Assembly: GCA_019931105.1 (NCBI GenBank)
Contig: JAIOUW010000002.1
Location: 372,001-436,000, forward strand
DNA: 64,000 bases
Source: Flavobacteriaceae bacterium NBU2977
GTDB taxonomy: Bacteria > Bacteroidota > Bacteroidia > Flavobacteriales > Flavobacteriaceae
Reading direction: 5' to 3'
The notes under the pieces were generated by a model. It was not told the DNA's origin. It ran no database searches and worked only from the letters and a program-made list of their open reading frames with translations. Shown one piece after another: positions 52,848 through 61,659 of this stretch (its first letter is position 1; each line of letters starts with the position of its first letter). Made by a program: the position numbers and the translations under genes.

Positions 52848-52862
52848 TCCCCAAAGGGGAAA
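52848..52862 (-). repeat. Small hairpin between ilvN and ilvC
   Basis: TTCCCC-AAA-GGGGAA makes a perfect 6-bp stem with a 3-base loop in the 61-bp gap. It lacks a T-run on the minus strand, so read-through from ilvN to ilvC is expected; it may be a processing or pausing site. Confidence 0.4.
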
Positions 52863-52884
52863 TCGATTGTTTATTTATTTGATG

Positions 52885-53415
52885 TTATTTATGAATTCCG
52901 TTCAATAAGGCCGTGATCTGCATGGCTTCTTTAGAAACGGCAATTCTACCCGACCGTACGAACTGCATGATTCCATAGGGTTCCAATTGATCATGCATTT
53001 CATCGATTTCATGTTTTCTGCCAGTCTTGGCCAACACGAAAAAATCTCTCGAAACCGTAACGATCTGCGAATTGCTTTCCTTGATTATATTTTGAATCTG
53101 ACGTTCATCGAACAGTAAGTGCGATGCTATTTTAAACAACGCCGACTCTTGATAGATGGTTTCGTCATCGGTATGGTAGAAAGCCTTGATGACCTCGATC
53201 TGTTTCTCGACCTGACCCACTATGTTATGTACCCAGTCTTCGGTCGTATGGACAACTATTGTAAATTTAGAAACATTTTCTATTTCTGATTTTGAAACAT
53301 TTAAGCTCTCTATATTAATGTGTCGCTTTAAGAATATTCCTGATATTCTGTTAAGCAGGCCGACGTTGTTTTCGGAATAGACCGAAATTGTAAACCATTG
53401 TTTTTTCTCACTCAT
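52885..53415 (-). CDS. ilvN: Acetolactate synthase regulatory (small) subunit
   Basis: The 176-residue regulatory subunit has an ACT domain (about 5-80; FTISVYSENNVGLLNRISGIFLKRH), which binds valine for feedback control, and a C-terminal ALS_ss domain (about 85-170). It lies 12 bp downstream of the methyltransferase gene rather than directly after ilvB, which is unusual. Confidence 0.95.
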   Translation of the reverse strand: MSEKKQWFTISVYSENNVGLLNRISGIFLKRHINIESLNVSKSEIENVSKFTIVVHTTEDWVHNIVGQVEKQIEVIKAFYHTDDETIYQESALFKIASHLLFDERQIQNIIKESNSQIVTVSRDFFVLAKTGRKHEIDEMHDQLEPYGIMQFVRSGRIAVSKEAMQITALLNGIHK

Positions 53416-53427
53416 AACCCTGTTAAA

Positions 53428-54009
53428 CTAATATTTTCGCACTGCTATTACTACTCCCGTTGACCAATTCATTTTGGTCAAGGTAAAATCATTTCTACTT
53501 TCTAAATAAGCCATCAAACCTTCCACATTTTTTTCATGCCCTTCGGGCCAATTGGGTTGTGCGGCCATGTCGTCAATGACATAAAACCCGCCAATCTTTA
53601 TCAAATCCAACAGCTCTTCAATTTCACTATATTTTCCGGGCCAAGCATCGGCAAAAATCAAATCGAACTTTTCTTCCCGATAATGCTTGATCCACTCGGA
53701 ACCATCTTGACAGATGATTTCCACCCTTGGGTCTTGTCCGAAATATTGTTTCGCTATCTCCGTCAATTCCGGGTCATTATCAATGGTACTCAATTTGGAT
53801 TTTTCGCCCATTCCATCGATCATCCAAGAAAGACTTAGCCCTATACCCGTGCCCAATTCCAAAAACCTTCCTTCTGGCTTCGAGGAAACCAAGGTTTTCA
53901 ATAGTGTTCCAATATATAAATCCGAGGGCATCGGAAATCCGATTTCTTCCGACTTCTTCTGGATTACTCCATGGATTTTAGGAACATCATGTATATTGGA
54001 ATCGATCAT
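53428..54009 (-). CDS. Class I SAM-dependent O-methyltransferase-like protein
   Basis: A 193-residue methyltransferase inserted between ilvB and ilvN. The SAM-binding glycine loop is LELGTGIGLSLSW (about 57-69), followed by the acidic STIDNDPELTEIA, and motif LIFADAWPGKY (about 115). It resembles O-methyltransferases of the catechol/caffeoyl-CoA group without a recognised metal-binding DDxx set; IDDM near 143 may serve. The acceptor is unknown. Gaps are 50 bp to ilvB and 12 bp to ilvN, so it is co-transcribed with branched-chain genes; this may be chance insertion or a link to a modified branched acid. Confidence 0.78.
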   Translation of the reverse strand: MIDSNIHDVPKIHGVIQKKSEEIGFPMPSDLYIGTLLKTLVSSKPEGRFLELGTGIGLSLSWMIDGMGEKSKLSTIDNDPELTEIAKQYFGQDPRVEIICQDGSEWIKHYREEKFDLIFADAWPGKYSEIEELLDLIKIGGFYVIDDMAAQPNWPEGHEKNVEGLMAYLESRNDFTLTKMNWSTGVVIAVRKY

Positions 54010-54059
54010 AGTCTCGAATAATTCTTCACAAACCGAAAGACTTTTTCAGTTTTTCATTA

Positions 54060-55793
54060 TTATTTCAATCGAATATCGGATACTGAAGCCCCGGAAGGAA
54101 TCATCGGAAAAACGTTATCTTCTTTCTCGACCTTGACCTCAAGAAAATAGGGTTTATCTGAAGCGATCATTTCTTGTATCGTACTTTTCAAATCTTCTCT
54201 TTTGGTCACCCGTTTCGCCTCGATATGATATCCTTCGGCGATTTTTACAAAATCGGGATTGGTCATTACCGTCGATGCGTAACGGCTGTCGAAGAACAAT
54301 TCTTGCCATTGTCGTACCATACCCAAATGATCATTGTTCAAAACGACGATCTTTACAGGAACCTGATGTTGAAAGATAACGCCCAATTCTTGAATGGTCA
54401 TTTGATAACCGCCATCACCGATTATTGCTACAACTTCCCTGTCCATCGCGCCCATCTTGGCACCGATTGCGGCCGGTAATGCAAAACCCATAGTACCCAA
54501 GCCACCAGAGGTGATATTGCTCTTCGATTCTTCAAATTTTGCGTAGCGACAGGCAATCATTTGATGTTGACCAACATCAGTAACAATAACGGCTTTGTTC
54601 TTAGAGGCCAAATTGATCTCTTCAATGACCTCTCCCATCGTAAGTCCTTTCTTGGTCGGATGAATGTCATTTTTAATGATCGTATCGTATTCGATCTCAT
54701 GCTTTTTCTTAAACTCGCCATGCCATGTTTCATGCCTGTTTTCTTTGACCATAGGAAGCAAGATCTCTAAGGTTTCCTTAGAATTGCCCAATACGGCAAG
54801 GTCGACTTTTACATTTTTATTGACCTCGGCCGGGTCTATTTCGAAATGAACGATTTTAGCCTGCTTCGCATAGGTATCAAGATTGCCAGTGACCCGGTCG
54901 TCAAATCGCATACCGATGGCCAATAATAGATCGCATTCGTTCGTCAAGATGTTAGGCCCGTAATTACCATGCATACCCACCATTCCGACATTCAGTGGAT
55001 GGCTCGATGAAAGTGCCGATTCTCCCATTATTGTCCATGCCGCGGGAATGCCGGCCTTTTCGACCAATGCCTTTAGTTGTTCCTCGGCCTCGCCCAAGAT
55101 AACCCCTTGCCCAAAAACGATATAAGGTTTTTTGGCCCTGTTGATCAATTCGGCAGCGGCTTCTATTGCTGCAATATCAGGACTTGGCACAGGTTTATAG
55201 CTACGTATGCCGGTACACTTTTCGTATGTAAAATCAAGTTCGTCGATCTGCGCATTTTTCGTAATATCGATCAATACCGGACCTGGCCTACCCGATTTGG
55301 CAATATAAAAAGCCTTTGCCATCACCTCAGGAATCTCCGAAGCTTTGGTAATCTGATAGTTCCATTTGGTTACCGGGGTCGAGATACCGACAATGTCGGT
55401 TTCTTGAAAAGCATCCGACCCAAGCAAATGCCTAGCTACCTGTCCTGTTATGCAGACAATGGGAGTCGAATCAATTTGGGCATCTGCCAGGCCAGTGACC
55501 AAATTTGTGGCACCGGGACCTGAAGTGGCCATCGCCACACCGACTTTTCCGGAAACGCGTGCATATCCTTGGGCGGCATGTGTCGCACCCTGTTCGTGAC
55601 GCGTCAATATATGAGTCAGCTTATCTTGAAACTTGTAGAGTTCATCGTATACGGGCATAATGGCACCACCTGGATAACCATATAGCAAATCGACACCTTC
55701 CTCCAATAAACAATGGATTATTGCTTCGGCACCACTGATACGAATGCTTTTTGGAGACTTTGTCTCGACCTTTTTTTCTTTTATTGTTTCCAT
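54060..55793 (-). CDS. ilvB: Acetolactate synthase catalytic (large) subunit
   Basis: Condenses two pyruvates (or pyruvate and 2-oxobutyrate) with thiamine diphosphate and FAD. The 577-residue protein has the Glu of the N-terminal domain in YGYPGGAIMPVYDEL, RHEQGATHAAQGYARVSG, and the thiamine-Mg motif GDGGYQMT...NNDHLGM near 460-500. The frame is open to 55817, but the extra eight residues come from a repeat (positions 55800-55828); METIKEKK at 55793 is the better start. Confidence 0.96.
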   Translation of the reverse strand: METIKEKKVETKSPKSIRISGAEAIIHCLLEEGVDLLYGYPGGAIMPVYDELYKFQDKLTHILTRHEQGATHAAQGYARVSGKVGVAMATSGPGATNLVTGLADAQIDSTPIVCITGQVARHLLGSDAFQETDIVGISTPVTKWNYQITKASEIPEVMAKAFYIAKSGRPGPVLIDITKNAQIDELDFTYEKCTGIRSYKPVPSPDIAAIEAAAELINRAKKPYIVFGQGVILGEAEEQLKALVEKAGIPAAWTIMGESALSSSHPLNVGMVGMHGNYGPNILTNECDLLLAIGMRFDDRVTGNLDTYAKQAKIVHFEIDPAEVNKNVKVDLAVLGNSKETLEILLPMVKENRHETWHGEFKKKHEIEYDTIIKNDIHPTKKGLTMGEVIEEINLASKNKAVIVTDVGQHQMIACRYAKFEESKSNITSGGLGTMGFALPAAIGAKMGAMDREVVAIIGDGGYQMTIQELGVIFQHQVPVKIVVLNNDHLGMVRQWQELFFDSRYASTVMTNPDFVKIAEGYHIEAKRVTKREDLKSTIQEMIASDKPYFLEVKVEKEDNVFPMIPSGASVSDIRLK

Positions 55794-55800
55794 AGGCCTC

Positions 55801-55828
55801 CCCCCGACCCCCTTCAAAAAAGGGGGAG
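55801..55828 (-). repeat. C/G-run stem-loop between ilvD and ilvB
   Basis: CCCCCTT (55808-55814) pairs with AAGGGGG (55820-55826), with a further C-run beside it (55801-55805). This type of CCCCCTTTTTTGAAGGGGG word is a dispersed flavobacterial repeat. It lies in the 58-bp space before ilvB and could stall or mark the ilv message. Confidence 0.55.
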
Positions 55829-55851
55829 TATCGGGAACTTATTTAATGTTA

Positions 55852-57528
55852 CTATATTTCATCGGTTACACAACCTTTTGAGGCCGAAGAAACCGTTTTT
55901 GCATATTTGTATAGACTACCCCTTTTGACCTTTAAGGGCGGCTGTTTCCAACTAGCCCGCCTCTTATCGATCTCTTCATCGGTCAAATCGACTGAAATGC
56001 TATTCTTTTCGGCATCGATGGTAATAATGTCGCCATCTTGCAACAGACCAATCGTGCCGCCTTCCTGTGCTTCAGGGCAGACATGCCCAACAACAAAACC
56101 ATGCGTACCCCCTGAAAATCTACCATCAGTTATCAAAGCAACATCCTTTCCAAGTCCGGCACCCATAATGGCGGCTGTCGGTTTTAGCATTTCAGGCATT
56201 CCCGGGCCTCCTTTTGGTCCTTCATAACGGATGACGACCACATCGCCTTTTTTGACTTCACCGGCACCGATACCGGCATTCGCCTTGAACTCGTCATCGA
56301 AAACCTTCGCCGGGCCCGTGAAGTGCAATCCTTCTTTTCCGGTTATTTTTGCAACGGCCCCGTGTTCAGCAAGATTACCATAAAGAATACGGAGATGCCC
56401 TGTTTCCTTAATCGGATTGTCCAAACCATGTATGACCTGTTGACCCTGTTGCAGACCGGGAAGGTCAGCGAGGTTTTCGGCAATCGTTTTGCCCGTAACG
56501 GTCATGCAATCGCCGTGAAGCATTCCATTTTCCAACATAAATTTCATCACAGCGGGCGTACCGCCGGCACGATGCAGGTCTTCCATCAAGAATTTCCCGC
56601 TCGGTTTTAAGTCGGCCAAAAAAGGAGTCGTATCACTTATTTTCTGAAAATCGTCAATGGTAAAATCAACCTCGGCCGCTTTTGCAATGGCCAAAAAGTG
56701 TAGCACGGCATTTGTAGACCCCCCCAAAAGGGTCAAAAGACGAACAGCGTTCTCGAACGACTTTCTGGTAATTATATCGCTAGGTTTGATATCGTTCTCC
56801 AACAAATGCCACAATGCTTTGCCCGATTTATAGGCATCTTGTTGTTTTTCTTTACCTATTGCCGGATTTGATGAATTGTAGGGCATTGCCATACCAAGTG
56901 CCTCAATTGCCGAAGCCATGGTATTCGCCGTGTACATACCACCGCATGCACCAGCACCCGGACAAGCGTTTTGAATTACGCTTTTATAATCAGCTTCATT
57001 CATGGTGCCGGCCACTTTCTCGCCCCAGGCCTCAAAGGCCGAAACGATATCCAGTTTTTTATCCTTAAAACAACCAGAAGCTATCGTTCCACCATAGACC
57101 AATACCGAAGGCCTGTTCAACCGGATCATTGCCATTAGTGCCCCGGGCATGTTCTTATCACATCCCACGACCGTGACGAGCCCATCATAGTTCATGGCCT
57201 GCACGACCGTTTCCATAGAATCGGCAATAATATCACGGGAAGGCAAGGAATAACGCATACCATAAGTGCCCATGGAGATACCATCGCTGACACCAATGGT
57301 ATTAAAGACCAATCCGACCGCTCCACCATCATTGATACCCTTTTTTACTTCTTGGGCAAGGTCATTGAGGTGCATGTTGCACGGATTGCCTTCATAGCCA
57401 GTGCTTCCAATACCTACTAAGGGCTTTTTCAAATCTTCTTCTCCAAGACCAATGGCGTATAGCATGGCCTGGGCGGCAGGTTGGGTCGGGTCTTGGGTAA
57501 CGTTCTTACTGTATTTGTTCAATTCCAT
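55852..57528 (-). CDS. ilvD: Dihydroxy-acid dehydratase
   Basis: Dehydrates 2,3-dihydroxy-isovalerate or -methylvalerate to the 2-oxoacid with an Fe-S cluster. The 558-residue IlvD/Edd protein shows [26 protein letters not shown] and [16 protein letters not shown], giving the three cluster cysteines, and [13 protein letters not shown] near the C-terminus. It is the first gene of the minus-strand ilv row. A TATCTTTG box (57578-57585, minus strand) about 50 bp upstream of the start may be its -7 element. Confidence 0.97.
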   Translation of the reverse strand: MELNKYSKNVTQDPTQPAAQAMLYAIGLGEEDLKKPLVGIGSTGYEGNPCNMHLNDLAQEVKKGINDGGAVGLVFNTIGVSDGISMGTYGMRYSLPSRDIIADSMETVVQAMNYDGLVTVVGCDKNMPGALMAMIRLNRPSVLVYGGTIASGCFKDKKLDIVSAFEAWGEKVAGTMNEADYKSVIQNACPGAGACGGMYTANTMASAIEALGMAMPYNSSNPAIGKEKQQDAYKSGKALWHLLENDIKPSDIITRKSFENAVRLLTLLGGSTNAVLHFLAIAKAAEVDFTIDDFQKISDTTPFLADLKPSGKFLMEDLHRAGGTPAVMKFMLENGMLHGDCMTVTGKTIAENLADLPGLQQGQQVIHGLDNPIKETGHLRILYGNLAEHGAVAKITGKEGLHFTGPAKVFDDEFKANAGIGAGEVKKGDVVVIRYEGPKGGPGMPEMLKPTAAIMGAGLGKDVALITDGRFSGGTHGFVVGHVCPEAQEGGTIGLLQDGDIITIDAEKNSISVDLTDEEIDKRRASWKQPPLKVKRGSLYKYAKTVSSASKGCVTDEI

Positions 57529-57916
57529 TCAAAAGTGTTCTGTTGCGTTGCAAATACATTGTATCTACTCTGATCATCAAAGATAAGTGTTTCATATGCC
57601 GCGCTCTATTGACAATTAGAATCGATTTAAATCCAATTTTGAAGATATTTCTCCAAATTATTGTAAATCAAATATATAGCATCAATATTTTATCATATTC
57701 AATAGCAATTCCAATTACGGTCATGCATGCAGATTCAAATAGTACCTAAAGCCAGGAAATTACTTTTTGGTGGGTAGGAGGCAACCTTTTCAAAGGAATA
57801 ATTTAAAGCGCAATGCCCCTGCCCCGACAAATGATCCGTGCTCATTCATTAAAAAATCATTGGCCAACTACAACAGTTGCAAATATTTCTTAAATTGATA
57901 ATATTTGATTTCGTAA
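57529..57916. other. 388-bp divergent intergenic region, ilvD to LytTR gene
   Basis: AT-rich sequence without a gene. It holds a possible ilvD -7 box on the minus strand (57578-57585, TATCTTTG read on minus; no good -33 match) and a possible promoter for the LytTR gene on the plus strand (TTG 57877-57879, 20-bp spacer, AATATTTG 57900-57907, one mismatch). I see no leader peptide rich in Val/Leu/Ile, no T-box and no recognised riboswitch. Confidence 0.4.
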
Positions 57917-58786
57917 ATGAATTTTAAGCAATTTCTACAGCAAGATTTCCCTTATCTGGATTCTACCAGAAACAAATTGATACTTATCGGTGCCATCGGG
58001 CTATACTCGTCATTTTTTTTAATAGTCTACTCTCCCTTCAACATTGATCAATGGAAAAATGATGCGTACTGGAAATATGTATTGCTGGGGATCTTGGTCA
58101 TTTTTGTTACCCAGTTCGTTCTAAGACCGCTGTTCGGAATAAAGACCTTTAACTATCGAAGCCTTATTTTCTGGTGTCTATTTGAACTTTTTCTAATGGC
58201 GACCGCCCTTCATGTAATTTTTGCCGCCCCACATGTAACGCTAAGTGAAAAAATCTTTGACTACCTAAATACGCTATGGATTGTTACCTTAATTGCGGCC
58301 ATACCCTATTTTATGGTTTTGGTTTATCTCGTATTAAGGGAAAGATTGTCCGCCCAAAAGGAAATCGAAAATAAAATTTTGAAAAATTCATCAAATACAG
58401 CGGAAAAACTTCTTACCATTACCGGAGAAAACGAAAAAATAAAATTAGCCATTAAGTACAATCAGCTCTTACTTGTCAAATCTGCTGGAAATTACCTTGA
58501 GCTTTTTTATCTACAGGGTGAATCGGTAAAAAAAGAATTGGTCCGCTCCAGTTTGAAGGAGTTCGAGGAAAAAACTATAGACACCGGTATAATAAAGGCC
58601 CATCGATCATATTTGGTCAACATAAACCACATCGCATCCTTGAAAAAGACGAAAAAAAGTTACGAGCTTATCGTACAACACCTTCCTGACACAACGATTC
58701 CCGTTTCAACAAGTTACAAGGATTCTTTTGAGAAAATACTGAAAAGAAAATCTCCCCGTTCGTCACAACATAGGGTTGTTTCATAA
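57917..58786 (+). CDS. Membrane-anchored LytTR-domain regulator
   Basis: The 289-residue protein has four hydrophobic helices (about 22-40, 52-70, 80-100 and 115-138), then a short linker and a LytTR DNA-binding domain (about 170-275; LLLVKSAGNYLELFYL, KAHRSYLVNINHIASLKKTKKSYELIV, IPVSTSYKDSFEKIL). There is no receiver domain, so the signal must come through the membrane part, and the DNA site must be reached from the membrane. Targets are not known; the peroxidase gene follows after 109 bp with a 13-bp palindrome (58842-58854) between, and ilvD is divergent. Confidence 0.88.
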   Translation: MNFKQFLQQDFPYLDSTRNKLILIGAIGLYSSFFLIVYSPFNIDQWKNDAYWKYVLLGILVIFVTQFVLRPLFGIKTFNYRSLIFWCLFELFLMATALHVIFAAPHVTLSEKIFDYLNTLWIVTLIAAIPYFMVLVYLVLRERLSAQKEIENKILKNSSNTAEKLLTITGENEKIKLAIKYNQLLLVKSAGNYLELFYLQGESVKKELVRSSLKEFEEKTIDTGIIKAHRSYLVNINHIASLKKTKKSYELIVQHLPDTTIPVSTSYKDSFEKILKRKSPRSSQHRVVS

Positions 58787-58841
58787 CAAATCAAGCCAAA
58801 ACTTCCCACTCGATTCCCAATTATATTTATTTCGTGCCCAG

Positions 58842-58854
58842 CAAGAAATTCTTG
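58842..58854. promoter_or_regulatory. Palindrome upstream of the cytochrome peroxidase gene
   Basis: CAAGAA-A-TTCTTG, a perfect 6-1-6 palindrome, 41 bp before the ATG of the peroxidase gene. It could be an operator. No recognisable promoter box was found with it. Confidence 0.3.
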
Positions 58855-58895
58855 TGTTGTTAGGTTAGTTATCCAGTAATAAGGCCATTGGGGCA

Positions 58896-60086
58896 ATGAG
58901 CGAGAAAAATATCATCTTGAAATCAAGCATTTCCGGAATCCTTCTGGCCTTTCTACTGTTGTTTTTTCTTCCCGAAAGTCGTACGGCCGGTTATGAGAAT
59001 GTACCCAGATTGAACCCTAATTGTCCACCAGGTTTTAAGCGAAATGCCGATAATGAGTGTATTGCACAAAGTTTATACATGCAGTACGACTCGCCGAACA
59101 ACAAAGGTGTCGGGGGACTTCAAACCGGACTTCCAGAAATACGTGATGGTTTTTCCCCCCAAGAAATCGATTTGGGCCGATATTTATTCTTCGACCCGGT
59201 GCTATCGGGTAGCGGAACCATTTCATGTGCCACCTGCCACGATCCGAAAAAAGGCTTTTCGGATGGCCTTCCCACAAGTATTGGACATAACGGACAGCAA
59301 CTTAAACGGGCCGCCCCATCGTTGTGGAACGTGGCTTTCTTAAAAAAACTTTTCTGGGACGGTCGCGCATCCACTTTGGAAGAACAATTGAAAGGCCCAT
59401 TGTTCTCGGAAGAGGAAATGAACAATACTCCAGAAAGCCTTTTGAAAACACTTAACGAGATACAGGAATATAGGGCGTTTTTCGCCGAGGCATTTCCGAA
59501 AAGACGGGCGGAAGACCGGATCGAACTCAATGAGGTCTATAGGGCGATCGCCGCCTTTCAATCGTCATTGCTATCGTTGAACAGTAAGTACGACCGATAT
59601 GCCCATGGTTATCATGAGGCTTTGAACGAGAAAGAAATTGAGGGCATGAACGTTTTCCGTTCCTTTATTGCCCGCTGTGCCGAATGCCATACACCACCTC
59701 TTTTTACGAACCAACAGTTTGCAGTGATCGGTACTCCCGAACCTGATGGCCTACCCCTGGACCCGGGGGCCGAAATACCTTTTAACGACAAGACGCTTAG
59801 GGGTGCCTTTAAGGTGCCCAGTCTAAGGAATATTGCAAAAACAGCCCCTTATATGCACTCGGGTAATTTCAGTACGCTTAGAGAAACCGTCGAATTCTAT
59901 ACAAAAGGGCGTGGTCATGCCGTACCCGAAGATGAGGACATTATTTTACATTGGCACATTTGGGATCCCCAGTTGAGTGATTACGAATTGGACCGTCTTG
60001 TTGATTTTTTGAACACCTTGACCGACGAGACGTTTATGCCAAGAATACCCGAAAGGTTGCCTTCGGGACTAAAACCATCTATATAA
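58896..60086 (+). CDS. Di-haem cytochrome c peroxidase (CcpA/MauG family)
   Basis: A 396-residue exported protein (signal/anchor about 9-30) with two haem sites: CATCH (111-115) and CAECH (261-265). The fold marks PSLWNVAFLKKLFWDGRA and GAFKVPSLRNIAKTAPYMHSG, with the axial-Met region, belong to bacterial cytochrome c peroxidases. It either reduces H2O2 with electrons from a c-type cytochrome or, like MauG, oxidises another protein. A small Cys-containing N-terminal insert (NCPPGFKRNADNEC, 42-55) precedes the domain. The next gene, 19 bp on, encodes a cytochrome-bearing beta-helix protein, so the two are likely partners in the periplasm. Confidence 0.92.
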   Translation: MSEKNIILKSSISGILLAFLLLFFLPESRTAGYENVPRLNPNCPPGFKRNADNECIAQSLYMQYDSPNNKGVGGLQTGLPEIRDGFSPQEIDLGRYLFFDPVLSGSGTISCATCHDPKKGFSDGLPTSIGHNGQQLKRAAPSLWNVAFLKKLFWDGRASTLEEQLKGPLFSEEEMNNTPESLLKTLNEIQEYRAFFAEAFPKRRAEDRIELNEVYRAIAAFQSSLLSLNSKYDRYAHGYHEALNEKEIEGMNVFRSFIARCAECHTPPLFTNQQFAVIGTPEPDGLPLDPGAEIPFNDKTLRGAFKVPSLRNIAKTAPYMHSGNFSTLRETVEFYTKGRGHAVPEDEDIILHWHIWDPQLSDYELDRLVDFLNTLTDETFMPRIPERLPSGLKPSI

Positions 60087-60105
60087 TCCTTTTGAATATA
60101 CTATT

Positions 60106-61629
60106 ATGAAATCAACGCTGTTCAAAATCATTGCCGCCATCGTGTTACTGGTAGCCGGGATCTTTTTGGGAAAATCAATGTTCTCGTCACCCAAAGTCAG
60201 CACCGTTCCCATGCCTTCTGGCATCGGGTTGCGCACCACAGGTAACTCAAACGACACACTCTATGCCAACACGATTACCTATGATGGTGAAATTATCGAG
60301 GTCAAAAGTGGCGCCTCCATTCAAGAGGCGGTCAAAAAGGCCAATCCCGGGGATCTGATCCGCGTATACCCTGGCACCTACTCCGAAAATGTCTATATCG
60401 ATAAAGACAATATCGGGCTCCAAGGTGTGGTCATCGAAGGCGAATGGCCTACGTTGGACGGAAAGAAGGAAATCAACGATGCATTTCTGTATTCCGGTAA
60501 CGGCATTTTGATCGAGAATTTCAAGATCGTCAATTACAAGGGTAACGGTATCATGGGACAGGCCGGAAACAACTTTGTTATTCGTAATAACTGGATAATC
60601 GATACCGGGGTATACGGTATCTTCCCGCAGTACGGCAAAAATGGTCTCATCGAACATAACGTTTGCAGCAAGATTGAAGATGCTGCCATTTATGTGGGCA
60701 TGTGCGATAACGTAGATGTTCTCCACAATGAGGTATTCGATAATGTGGCGGGTATTGAAATCGAGAATTCACGTCACTGTTTGGTGGAGAACAATTATGC
60801 CCACGACAATACGGGCGGCCTTTTGGCCTTCGTAACGCCAGGGCTTCCCATAAAGACCACTTTCGACGTCATTATGCGTAACAATTTCGTGGTCAACAAC
60901 AACACGGCGAATTTCGGTGCCCCGGGGTCTACCGTGGCGGGAATTCCTGCCGGAACGGGCATTCTCATTATGGCCGCTGACGATGTGGTCGTCGAGAACA
61001 ATATCATTACCGGAAACAACAATACGGGCATTACCATAGTCGACTTGGCGACGGGCGCCCCAAAAGCGAATGACCCAAATTCGGAGGGTAATCCGGATCG
61101 AGTTGTCATCCTCGATAATATAATGTATGAAAATGGCAATGACCCAACTGGTGAAATCAAAGCCATCATGCTAAGCCAAATGGATACGAAAGGGCCGGAC
61201 ATTTTTGCCTATGGCGGGGGTACCGGAAGTTCCATAAGGGATAAAAACAGATACCGCACCTTTGGTCTCGATGGTTATGGAACCGCACCGATAAACGACA
61301 CCAAGGGAATACGCACTATGATGACCCCTTCACCGGTTCCGGCAAGATCGGTCTCTAAAGAAGAACTGGGCGAACTTACTTACTATGGGGTCTGTGCGGG
61401 ATGCCATGCTTTCGGCACACGCCTGATCGGGCCTCCTACCGAAATTCTTCAGGCCATTCACAATGGTAATCCACAGGGTATCGTAGACTATATCAATAAT
61501 CCGAAAAACCTACGCGAAGACTATCCTGAAATGCCTCCGCAAGATTACCTGTCTGACGAAGCCAAATTGGCGGTGGCCGAATACATTCTGAACATGAAAC
61601 ACGAAACAGTGACAAACTCAAATCAATAA
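60106..61629 (+). CDS. Parallel beta-helix protein with C-terminal cytochrome c domain
   Basis: The 507-residue exported protein has a membrane anchor (about 5-25). From about 66 (SGASIQEAVKKANPGDLIRVYPGTY) to 400 it is a right-handed parallel beta-helix (NosD/TIGR03805-like) with repeated G-N-NNxI turns. The C-terminal about 90 residues form a small c-type cytochrome: CAGCH (430-434), with an axial Met probable in EMPPQDY. Beta-helix proteins bind or cleave polysaccharides or act in copper/metal insertion (NosD); a joined cytochrome implies an oxidative step. The substrate is unknown. It is operonic with the upstream peroxidase (19 bp) and 30 bp ahead of the SusC-like gene. Confidence 0.86.
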   Translation: MKSTLFKIIAAIVLLVAGIFLGKSMFSSPKVSTVPMPSGIGLRTTGNSNDTLYANTITYDGEIIEVKSGASIQEAVKKANPGDLIRVYPGTYSENVYIDKDNIGLQGVVIEGEWPTLDGKKEINDAFLYSGNGILIENFKIVNYKGNGIMGQAGNNFVIRNNWIIDTGVYGIFPQYGKNGLIEHNVCSKIEDAAIYVGMCDNVDVLHNEVFDNVAGIEIENSRHCLVENNYAHDNTGGLLAFVTPGLPIKTTFDVIMRNNFVVNNNTANFGAPGSTVAGIPAGTGILIMAADDVVVENNIITGNNNTGITIVDLATGAPKANDPNSEGNPDRVVILDNIMYENGNDPTGEIKAIMLSQMDTKGPDIFAYGGGTGSSIRDKNRYRTFGLDGYGTAPINDTKGIRTMMTPSPVPARSVSKEELGELTYYGVCAGCHAFGTRLIGPPTEILQAIHNGNPQGIVDYINNPKNLREDYPEMPPQDYLSDEAKLAVAEYILNMKHETVTNSNQ

Positions 61630-61659
61630 CTGACTATTTAACTAAACATCTAATTTTGT

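Noticed and set aside
55794-55817. Longer ilvB N-terminus beginning MKGVGGRP
   Set aside because: These codons come from the C/G-run repeat before the gene; ATG 55793 matches the usual start region.
57529-57916. RNA gene or riboswitch in the ilvD/LytTR gap
   Set aside because: Sequence is AT-rich, and I could not fold or recognise any tRNA, small RNA or riboswitch core.
60247-60726. 159-codon frame antisense to the beta-helix gene
   Set aside because: Mirror of the repetitive Asn/Asp-rich beta-helix coding sequence; no signal, no start context.
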